The position numbers and the translations under genes were made by a program. Of a DNA stretch of 12,973 nucleotides, positions 6,761-12,973 are shown in pieces (the first letter of the stretch is position 1; every line of letters begins with the position of its first letter). The stretch is from Entamoeba histolytica HM-1:IMSS. Taxonomy: Eukaryota > Evosea > Mastigamoebida > Endamoebidae. The notes below the pieces were generated by a model. That model ran no database searches. It worked only from the letters and a program-made list of their open reading frames with translations, and was not told the DNA's origin. The stretch covers positions 1,456 to 14,428 of the forward strand of contig NW_001915212.1 of assembly GCF_000208925.1 (NCBI RefSeq), in the 5' to 3' direction.

Positions 6761-8413
6761 TTAAGACATTAAATCAAAATATTGACTCTCTTGTTTGTTT
6801 CTTCTGAAATACACAAATCCTACAACAACACATGCCAATAATACTAAAACAACAAAGATAACAATAAGAGCTCTTTTTGAATTACTATAATTATTAGTAT
6901 TTTTATTTGTTTCAATAGGATGAATATTTGATTGTTGTGGTTGTTGTAAATGTTGTGTTTGATTAATAGATTGAGGTAAAGATGGAGGAGTTACAGAAGA
7001 AGGATGTGGTGTTTTATTTTTGATTGGATGAATGAATTGTTTATGTGTTTTCTTTGGTATGACTTTCTTTTTATTTTTAAGTCTATTAATCCATTCTTGT
7101 TTTGTTGATACTGAATCTGGAGCCCAATGAGGGATTGTTCTATCTTCAATCATTTTACTCTCTATTGCTGTAATTCCAGCTGGTACAACATCAATATAAA
7201 TTTCAGCTTCACCCTTTGAATCTCTAAACTCTTCTCCAACTCTTATAACAATCTTTTTTTGTTCTTGTTCAATATTTTTCCATTCAACAATAGAACTAAA
7301 GTTACAAGGTTGATGAATAGTTTGTTGAACAAGACATTTACTGTTATAATACAAATTCTCAAAAATACTAATTTTTGTATTAACTGTTGTTTTAGGATTA
7401 CATGTTTTAACAACAACTTTATCTCCAATAGGAACAATAACATTATAATAAATAGCAGATGTTTGAATTGCATTTATATTACAATGATCAGAAGAATGAT
7501 GACATTGTTCAAATTCTATATTTTCTTTGAATGGAATAGAAATACTTTTAGCATTTCTTATATCACTATGAAGTAATTTATCATTTGATTTCATTTTTAA
7601 TGAAAATGGAATTTGTGTTCGTTGATGAGAAAGTATTTGAACCATAGTTTGTCCAATAGGTAATTGGAATGTATAAACAAAACCAAATCCAGTAACACAT
7701 TTAGTTTTAACAATAGAACTTATTAATTTACCACAAGTACTAAAGAATTGAAGTTCGATATTGTGTTGATGTGATGAACAAGTGTTTATAACATATTCTC
7801 CTGGATGTGATGTAATGAATCGTATCCAATATTCAAATCCATTTCCTGAATGAAATAATGTTTGTGGTTCAATACTACCTGAAAATGGCATAGGAATAGA
7901 ACGAGCATTAGGACATGAAGAACCAGGACGTAAAGTGGTTTGAATTTTTTTTGAATTTCTATTAATTGTATTTGTTGTAATTTGTATTTGAGTTGAATAT
8001 TTAGAAAGTCCATTAACTACAAGTGCAATATAATTGGTTTTTTGTGGTTGAAGTATAAATGAAAATGTGTCTTTTGTTTGTGTTAACATTGTTTTATGTA
8101 AACAAGAATTAACTGATGGACCACTTGGACAACTTGAAGAAATTCTTAGAAAGATAGTTGTTGGAGGAATGGTTTGAAGTGTTCTCAATGTAACTTGGAT
8201 TGGTTGTGTGACTTTATTAGTAATTCTATACCAAACAGCATGATCAGTCATTGAATCACCACATCCTGGGAATGACATTGGTTGATTTTTATTGTTTAAT
8301 ACATCTAGCGTTATAGTTCTAACTGAGTCAATGATGTCAATGTCAATTGTCTCTGATGAGTCACATAGAAATTGTTGTGAAAATGCAAAACTTAGCAATA
8401 AGAAAAACAACAT
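6761..8413 (-). CDS. CPBF-like type I membrane receptor with PPC-type repeats
   Basis: This is a 550-aa protein: signal peptide about 1-13, three related beta-rich extracellular modules (about 15-150, 165-278, 283-412), a Pro/Gln/Thr/Asn-rich stalk (about 440-512), a membrane segment (about 514-535) and a short basic tail. The modules share a pattern with bacterial pre-peptidase C-terminal-like repeats: PF.G or PF.E, then W/Y-Y-x-I, then V-x-x-TC, then a Cys near the end of an IxxF strand. Examples are AVWYRI (59-64), SIPMPFSGSI with NTC (172-181, 210-212) and SISIPFKENI with KTC (290-299, 336-338). The tail contains YFDL (545-548), a YxxPhi sorting signal. This architecture is that of the Entamoeba cysteine-protease-binding family, receptors that deliver cysteine proteases, amylases, lysozyme or hexosaminidase to lysosomes and phagosomes. 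Which CPBF member it is, and its ligand, cannot be told. The true start is the ATG at 8413; extension by one codon would use TTG. Several N-glycosylation sequons are present (NFS, NKT, NQT, NYS). Confidence 0.7.
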   Translation of the reverse strand: MLFFLLLSFAFSQQFLCDSSETIDIDIIDSVRTITLDVLNNKNQPMSFPGCGDSMTDHAVWYRITNKVTQPIQVTLRTLQTIPPTTIFLRISSSCPSGPSVNSCLHKTMLTQTKDTFSFILQPQKTNYIALVVNGLSKYSTQIQITTNTINRNSKKIQTTLRPGSSCPNARSIPMPFSGSIEPQTLFHSGNGFEYWIRFITSHPGEYVINTCSSHQHNIELQFFSTCGKLISSIVKTKCVTGFGFVYTFQLPIGQTMVQILSHQRTQIPFSLKMKSNDKLLHSDIRNAKSISIPFKENIEFEQCHHSSDHCNINAIQTSAIYYNVIVPIGDKVVVKTCNPKTTVNTKISIFENLYYNSKCLVQQTIHQPCNFSSIVEWKNIEQEQKKIVIRVGEEFRDSKGEAEIYIDVVPAGITAIESKMIEDRTIPHWAPDSVSTKQEWINRLKNKKKVIPKKTHKQFIHPIKNKTPHPSSVTPPSLPQSINQTQHLQQPQQSNIHPIETNKNTNNYSNSKRALIVIFVVLVLLACVVVGFVYFRRNKQESQYFDLMS

Positions 8414-8438
8414 CAAATAATAAAAAAGTAAATTATTA

Positions 8439-8442
8439 GTTC
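8439..8442 (-). promoter_or_regulatory. GAAC core-promoter element of the CPBF-like gene
   Basis: On the minus strand AAGAACTAATAA places GAAC 25 bases upstream of the ATG at 8413. A TATTAAATAAG match at about 8450-8460 could be the TATA-like element. The spacing agrees with three other genes here. Confidence 0.55.
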
Positions 8443-9018
8443 TTAATTTCTTATTTAATAAAAAAAAAAATAAATCAAATATGATTTACTCATTAGTTTG
8501 TATTTTATCATGTTAAAATGTGAATATTTCACTTTCTTCAACATATTTTATTTCTTTTGAATTAATGTTTTTTTTTTTCAAACATTATTAACTTAAATGA
8601 TACTTCATTTAAATTGTTATTTTGATTGTTATTTTGATTTTAATATATATTAAAACTCTTCATTCTTTATTTTCTTATTGTATGTTGAATATATTCATAT
8701 CATTATGATAATTACTATGTTTCATTTATCTTCAATTTATTTTCAATATCAATAATCACTTTTTTTTCTTGATAATAGCTATTTATGTTCAACTTATAAC
8801 CAACATTATTAAATATATTTGTATCTTTATAAATAATATTATTCCATCATATTAATTGTTTCATTAACAATTATTCATAACAAATAACGAATAAAGAATA
8901 GTCAATGAGTCTTAAACAGGTAGTATCTCATCAAAGAAAAAATCATAATCAGATGATAATTGATGACTCAAAATTGATTTGATAAATGAAAAAACAAAAT
9001 AATACGTTAATTACTATT
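8443..9018. other. AT-rich spacer between the OCD-family and CPBF-like genes
   Basis: No coding frame is supported. It holds the CPBF-like gene's upstream region, a duplicated 12-mer plus palindrome at 8613-8655, and ends at the stop of the oxidoreductase gene. A short stretch of less extreme composition at about 8900-8985 (for example GTCTTAAACAGGTAGTATCTCATC) was inspected for tRNA or box C/D features and none were convincing. Confidence 0.5.
8613..8655. repeat. 12-bp duplication next to an 18-bp palindrome
   Basis: ATTGTTATTTTG occurs twice in tandem (8613-8624, 8625-8636). It is followed by the perfect palindrome TTTTAATATATATTAAAA (8638-8655). It lies about 200 bases upstream of the CPBF-like start. 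Possibly a protein-binding site, but AT-only palindromes arise readily in such DNA. Confidence 0.45.
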
Positions 9019-10002
9019 TTATAATATTAATTCTTTTCCTATATTCTTCTCTTTTGCATTTCTGTATAAGTCATATCCAACAATATTATCATATAATGCC
9101 ATTCCAACAGATTTAAAAATGTTAGTTCTTCGTTTTAATGACTTATTTCTTTTAACATCTATTAAGTAATGAATATTTTCCTCAGAAAGTTTATTACTTT
9201 TCAATGGAATTAAAATGTCACCACTCTCTTTTTTTGCATAATCCATTTCAATAAACATTGATGTTTCTTCGTTAAACACAGCATCAGGAAGTTCACGAGA
9301 AGTGGGGAGATAAGAACCAATTGCAATAATTGTTTTATCAAGATAGAGAAGAGGTGTGTCAGGAAGAACAGGTTTAGAAGAAGTAGTTGCGGTGATAATT
9401 ACTTGAGAATTAAGAACAACATCAGTAGAAGAAGAACAAACTACAAAATGAATATGGTGGTGGATATTATGAAGAAGTAAGTCATTTGAGAGTTTGAGGA
9501 TAAAAGGAGAAAGATCCATTTCAGGAAAGTTGAATAAATAAATAGTAGAGAATTTTCTAATAGAACACGCAAAGAGTAATTGGTAATAACCTTGAACACC
9601 ACAACCAATTAAACCTACAGAATCTACATTTTGTGGTGTAAGAAGATCAATAGCAAGACCACCAATACCACCAGTTCTAATTGAAGTTAAAGTGCTTCCA
9701 TCTAATAAACAAAGAGGAAAACCATTTGTGTCAAATAAAATCATTAAACCGAAAATACTAGGGATGTGATGATAAATATTGTTAGGAGTAATGGTTAATA
9801 CTTTACAACCAAGGCATTGTGAAGAGAAAACAGGCATTGTAATAATAGAATGATTGTTAAACGAAGAGGTAAGTCTATTAGGAACAAAACAATTAAAAGA
9901 ATTAAAAGAATATAAGGTTTGTTCAATTAATTGTATTAAATGAGGAGGGTTAAATAACGATAAAATAGTTTGTCTATTCAAGAATAAGAAAGATTTGTTC
10001 AT
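9019..10002 (-). CDS. Ornithine cyclodeaminase/mu-crystallin family NAD(P)-dependent enzyme
   Basis: This 327-aa protein has the full length and motif order of the OCD/mu-crystallin family, which includes ornithine and lysine cyclodeaminases, archaeal alanine dehydrogenase and ketimine reductase. Features are MPVFSSQCLGCKVLT at 56-70, with the substrate-binding Lys67; LDGSTLTSIRTGG at 100-112, with the conserved RTG; the Rossmann dinucleotide loop GLIGCGVQG at 130-138; an IGSYLPTSRELP segment at 228-239; and SVGMALYDNIVGYDLY at 298-313. In ornithine cyclodeaminase the segment around 228-239 has a catalytic Asp (G-G-D-x-P-G-K); here it reads S-Y-L-P-T-S, so the exact reaction is uncertain and may be imine reduction or dehydrogenation rather than ornithine to proline. 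Expected to be cytosolic: no signal peptide. The first in-frame ATG is at 10002; a longer reading from 10017 would need TTG. An out-of-frame ATG lies 4 bases upstream. No GAAC box is visible. The family is mainly prokaryotic, so lateral acquisition is plausible. Confidence 0.8.
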   Translation of the reverse strand: MNKSFLFLNRQTILSLFNPPHLIQLIEQTLYSFNSFNCFVPNRLTSSFNNHSIITMPVFSSQCLGCKVLTITPNNIYHHIPSIFGLMILFDTNGFPLCLLDGSTLTSIRTGGIGGLAIDLLTPQNVDSVGLIGCGVQGYYQLLFACSIRKFSTIYLFNFPEMDLSPFILKLSNDLLLHNIHHHIHFVVCSSSTDVVLNSQVIITATTSSKPVLPDTPLLYLDKTIIAIGSYLPTSRELPDAVFNEETSMFIEMDYAKKESGDILIPLKSNKLSEENIHYLIDVKRNKSLKRRTNIFKSVGMALYDNIVGYDLYRNAKEKNIGKELIL

Positions 10003-10417
10003 GCATAAAGAAATCAAATAGAATTCAATTTAAGATAGAAGGTAAAGTCAAGAAAGAAAGAGAAGAAATAATTAAAAAGAATTTAGTTTAGTGTTAATCT
10101 CTTTTGTTTATATTATCTTTGTTTTATTAAAATTAATTACTATTGTTATTAATAAGTAATTTTATTTTTTAAATGTTTATTTATAAGAGAATCAATGTTT
10201 AATAACATTTATCATGTTTTTAATAACAAATTTTTAACTTCTTTAATAATGTTAATTTCATTTTCAATTCTGTATTTAATTTAATCCTTTACGTATTTAT
10301 TATTGTTATTGTAAAATGATATAAAAATAACATTTATTTAAAATAGAATGATGTTAAAAACAATGATTAATTTGATGTGTTAATAACGTGTATTAACTAT
10401 TTAAACATTCATATTTT
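10003..10417. other. Divergent intergenic region
   Basis: This spacer separates the minus-strand oxidoreductase gene from the plus-strand TLDc gene and must hold both promoters. I see no coding frame. On the oxidoreductase side there is a purine/pyrimidine-skewed stretch (plus-strand AAGAAAGAAAGAGAAGAAA, about 10050-10068). On the TLDc side, CTATTTAAAC at 10397-10406 closely matches the Entamoeba TATA-like consensus GTATTTAAA(G/C). Confidence 0.5.
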
Positions 10418-10421
10418 GAAC
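10397..10421 (+). promoter_or_regulatory. TATA-like and GAAC elements of the TLDc gene
   Basis: CTATTTAAAC (10397-10406) differs from the Entamoeba consensus GTATTTAAA(G/C) at one position. GAAC follows at 10418-10421, 24 bases before the ATG at 10446. The GAACTTATAA context is identical to that before the MBOAT gene. A well-preserved promoter suggests the downstream gene was recently functional, or still is. Confidence 0.6.
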
Positions 10422-10445
10422 TTATAAACATCAAATTAAATTAAA

Positions 10446-11535
10446 ATGGAAGAGTTAATAAACAAGAATAATCAAATAATTAAAGAAGTAGTAGAAACAC
10501 TTCCAAACATTCAAAAATCAATTGATGATGTTAATAAGAATTATCAATATTATATAGGAAGTATTAAAAATGAAGTATTTAGAATAAAAGATGATGAAAG
10601 ATACTCAGAAGCAATTAAAAGAGGAGAAGGAATATTTGATAGGATTGATGAAACAGAAAGAAGAAGAAAACTAGTGATAGAAAAAAGTCAAGAAACAATC
10701 AACCAAATAGAAATAATGAAGAATAAAATGTCAAGAATCATAAAAGAATGTAACGATGATGAAGAAACATTAAGTAAAACACGAAATGAATTAATAGATA
10801 AAATCATTTCAATTGAAGAAATGATCATGAAAGACAAAGTCAAGCAATTAGAAGAAGAAATTAATAAAGTTAAAACACAATTTAATAAGAAGAAAGAAGA
10901 ATGGGGAAAGCATTACAGTGATTATTTAGAAAGAAAGAAGAGAGAAGAAAAGAAAAAGAAAAAAAGAAACAAGAAGAAGAAAGAAAGAAACAAGAGCAAG
11001 AGAGATTGAGAGTAATGAAAGGAATGAACACAATGGAAGAAATGTTACAAATAGAAGAATGGACAAATAGAGAAGTATTCAATATACTATTTGATTCAGA
11101 TATTGATAATTGGAGTAAAAACACATCAGTATTTGGAGAAAGAGTAAAGAATAAAGGACATATAATAATTATTATTGGAGATGAAGAAGGAAATAAGTTT
11201 GGAGGATATGTTAATTCTAAAATTGATAAAGTTGGTAATGGTTATATTGGTGATTATACAAATCATTTGTATTTTCATTAGAATCAAAAGGAAGAATAAA
11301 AGGAATGATGGAATTTGATATTGAACAACCACAAAATGCATTTAGGCTATATAGTCAATCAAGTATTTGTTTGTTTGAATTTGGAGGTGGTGATATTCTT
11401 GTTTGTAAAGAAAATAATAAAACACAATCATATTGTAAACAACAAGATTCATTTAAATATGAAGGAATTGAAAATGCACTTTGTGGAAAAGAAGATTTCA
11501 CACCAAAACGAATTATAGTAATTGAAATGAAATGA
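10446..11535 (+). pseudogene. Coiled-coil plus TLDc-domain gene broken by two frameshifts
   Basis: Three consecutive open frames make up one gene. Frame A (10446-11009) encodes 187 residues, mostly charged alpha-helical coiled coil, ending in a Lys/Glu/Arg-rich tract. Frame B carries on with QEQERLRVMKGMNTMEEM and then TLDc-like sequence (VFNILFDSDID, FGGYVNSKIDKVG) to a stop at 11279-11281. Frame C is open from 11254 and supplies the rest (FVFSLESKGRIKG, AFRLYSQSS, ICLFEFGGGDILVC, CGKEDFTPKRIIVIEMK) to the stop at 11533-11535. Both breaks shift the frame by -1, equivalent to a lost base: the first within the purine tract 10922-11005, the second within 11254-11280. The GAAC promoter, ATG and family-typical C-terminus are intact, and no other stop interrupts the chain. 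TLDc proteins are numerous in Entamoeba; elsewhere the domain is linked to oxidative-stress protection and V-ATPase regulation, but this paralogue's role is unknown. It may be a young pseudogene or an artefact of base errors. Confidence 0.75.
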
Positions 11536-12400
11536 TTCAATCTTGATTAATTGAAAATGAACTAAAAAAGAATAAAAACAAATCAATGAAGAATATGAAC
11601 ATTTCATTCATCTGCCAATGAATGAAATGTTGAATTAAAAATTGACATAATTCAATGTTGAAATATTTTATTTCATTTAATGAAATTTTCACACCCAATG
11701 AGAGTGTTTTTAATAAATAAGAAAAGAAATAAGATGAAATGAATAAATAATTTATTTGTATTATTTCATTGCATATAATAACAAATAATTGAATTTCATG
11801 TTTTAATTTAAATTAATAAAGTCGATCTCCATCAACTAAACAAATTATTTGAGATTTATTTGAATCACACTTTGATACTCTTTAAATAATTATGGTAATG
11901 ACAAATAATTTGAATGTTTGCTTGAATATGAATGTTTTAGATGGAGTATTTATTGTAATGAAGTGTAAATGAGTAATTGTCGAATATGTCAAACTCAAGT
12001 TTTATTCATATTAAGATGTCATTATTCATTTCTTTTTAATGAATTAAAATACAAAAAAATATTTCTCATATAGATTGTATTTCTAACACAATTATAATCA
12101 AATTTAATGATAATGTTGAAAATATTAAACAATAAAATGCAAAGACTTTCATAAAAATGAAAGAAAGTATAAAGAAATAAGAATAAAAGAATAAATTAAT
12201 TTAATATTCAACTTTATTATTTATTCATTATTAAACATTATAATTATTATTGAAAGATAAAACACAACCAATCAAATCATTTTCATTTGTTCAATCATAT
12301 TTTGATTTTCAATGTCTATCTATTGTTTAATATCAAGTGGTTATTGAATGAATTTATTTTTAAATCATATTCAATGGGTACGAAAATTAGCAAAGAAAAA
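11536..12400. other. AT-rich region with hairpin cluster, no gene
   Basis: No protein-like frame was seen on either strand. Within the first 170 bases several inverted repeats follow one another: 11598-11631 (strong), 11630-11655 (TTGAATT/AATTCAA) and 11670-11686 (ATTTCAT/ATGAAAT). Around 11821-11885 the composition is slightly richer (GTCGATCTCCATCAAC), but no tRNA cloverleaf or B-box-like GGTTCGAATCC could be found. The rest is A/T-rich with scattered AATAAT and TTATTT runs. Confidence 0.5.
11598..11631. repeat. Perfect 14-bp hairpin downstream of the TLDc gene
   Basis: AACATTTCATTCAT (11598-11611) and ATGAATGAAATGTT (11618-11631) are exact reverse complements separated by the 6-nt loop CTGCCA. 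It begins 63 bases after the TLDc stop, so it may lie in the 3' UTR or just past the poly(A) site. This is the longest perfect stem noticed in the window. Confidence 0.7.
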
Positions 12401-12453
12401 ATGCATCTAAATAATTTACAAAAAAGAAAAAAGATGCAAAATAATTTGCATCC
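12401..12453. repeat. TTTGCATC-motif cluster with inverted pair
   Basis: ATGCATCTAAATAATTTACAAAA begins at 12401. Then GATGCAAA (12434-12441) and TTTGCATC (12446-12453) form a perfect 8-bp inverted repeat around ATAA. The TTTGCATC core is the same as in the 15-bp minisatellite at 766-885, and the spacing of the first two motifs here (12403 and 12418) is also 15. This may be a second, decayed copy of the same repeat, with one unit inverted. Confidence 0.5.
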
Positions 12454-12973
12454 ATAGAATTTTCCATTTATTATATTTTGCTCCTAAAAAAATAAAAAAT
12501 AAAAAAATATGATAAATATACAATCTGTATATATTTATGTTTATATTTTATGATCACTTGTATTCATTCTGTATGAAATATTAATGAAATAGATGATTTG
12601 ATTATTCATATTTATTTTTATTATTTTTATTATTTTATTTATATGTTATTTATCTATCGTATTTTTATATATTTATTTTCTTTTTAAATTATTTATATCA
12701 TTTGTTTATCTCTATATTATTATATTCTTCTTATTTTATTATTTTTATGTTTATATTATTTAGATTTTCTTATTGTTATTCTTTTCTATCTAGATGTATT
12801 TGTTTATTCATCTTTATCATTTTTATATTATTATCATTTATATCTATTTTCATTTTATATTTATTATCATTTGATTTATATTAATATTAAATTTATCTTT
12901 TATACTTTGATTTTATTATTATATCATTGACTGTCATTTCTCCTTTTATTTATCATTTATTCTTATTATTCTT
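12454..12973. other. T-rich terminal spacer, no gene
   Basis: Almost entirely A/T, with the plus strand increasingly T-rich from about 12600 to the end. It resembles in character the pyrimidine-rich stretches at 1-200 and 886-1040. The short open frame near 12702-12884 encodes only Phe/Ile/Leu/Ser-rich sequence, as any T-rich DNA would, and is not a gene. No RNA gene or structured repeat was recognised. Confidence 0.55.

Noticed and set aside
7259..7576. 105-aa plus-strand open frame inside the CPBF-like gene
   Set aside because: Antisense shadow of a well-supported coding region; the two other minus-strand frames there (7243-7473, 7786-8013) are likewise shadows.
10959..10965. Programmed -1 ribosomal frameshift site in the TLDc gene
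   Set aside because: Seven A residues are present but in the wrong codon phase for the X-XXY-YYZ rule, and a second unrelated -1 shift follows, so mutation or sequencing error is simpler.
10882..11341. Minus-strand open frames opposite the TLDc gene
   Set aside because: Ser/Phe/Ile-rich complements of the coiled-coil and TLDc coding strand; no family features.
11315..11518. 67-aa plus-strand open frame in the TLDc region
   Set aside because: Overlaps the frame that matches the TLDc C-terminal sequence and lacks any TLDc motif itself.
11821..11900. tRNA gene
   Set aside because: No A or B box, no acceptor stem pairing and no cloverleaf could be drawn.
12702..12884. 60-aa plus-strand open frame at the right end
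   Set aside because: Composition-driven translation of T-rich DNA; no promoter element or recognisable sequence.
1..12973. CRISPR array, prokaryotic defence island or operon
   Set aside because: Gene families, GAAC promoters and spacer composition are eukaryotic; the only regular repeat is a 15-bp tandem array without spacers.

Overview
The window looks like nuclear DNA of an Entamoeba species, probably of the E. histolytica type. The genes have no visible introns and the spacers are extremely A+T-rich. Four genes carry a GAAC box 24-30 bases before the start codon, which is the Entamoeba core-promoter signature. The gene families also fit: a cysteine-protease-binding-family (CPBF) type surface/sorting receptor, a TLDc protein and a LINE with an R2/R4-type endonuclease. 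I cannot name the species from the sequence alone.

Layout. 1-765 is AT-rich spacer. 766-885 is a 15-bp tandem repeat (about eight copies), and related TTTGCATC motifs recur near the right end at 12401-12453. About 1041-2430 holds a heavily decayed, 5'-truncated LINE on the minus strand. 2431-3250 is a purine-rich spacer. 3279-4694 (+) encodes an MBOAT-family acyltransferase ending in a KKEE dilysine tail. 5100-5285 (+) encodes a 61-aa protein resembling a minimal endosulfine (ENSA/ARPP-19/Igo). 5386-6618 (-) encodes an ERGIC-53/VIP36-like L-type lectin. 6761-8413 (-) encodes a CPBF-like type I membrane receptor with a YxxPhi tail. 9019-10002 (-) encodes an ornithine cyclodeaminase/mu-crystallin family enzyme. 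10446-11535 (+) is a coiled-coil plus TLDc gene broken by two frameshifts. 11536-12973 is AT-rich DNA with a cluster of hairpins next to the TLDc gene.

How the genes relate. Three neighbours belong to the secretory or endolysosomal membrane system: an ER lipid acyltransferase, an ER-Golgi lectin cargo receptor, and a receptor whose family carries hydrolases to lysosomes and phagosomes. The lectin and CPBF-like genes sit in tandem 142 bp apart, but each has its own GAAC box, so they are probably transcribed separately. The oxidoreductase looks like a bacterial-type metabolic gene and may have been acquired laterally. I see no evidence for an operon or a dedicated multi-gene system. The most unusual items are the miniature endosulfine candidate, the twice-frameshifted TLDc gene and the 15-bp minisatellite with matching motifs at the far end.
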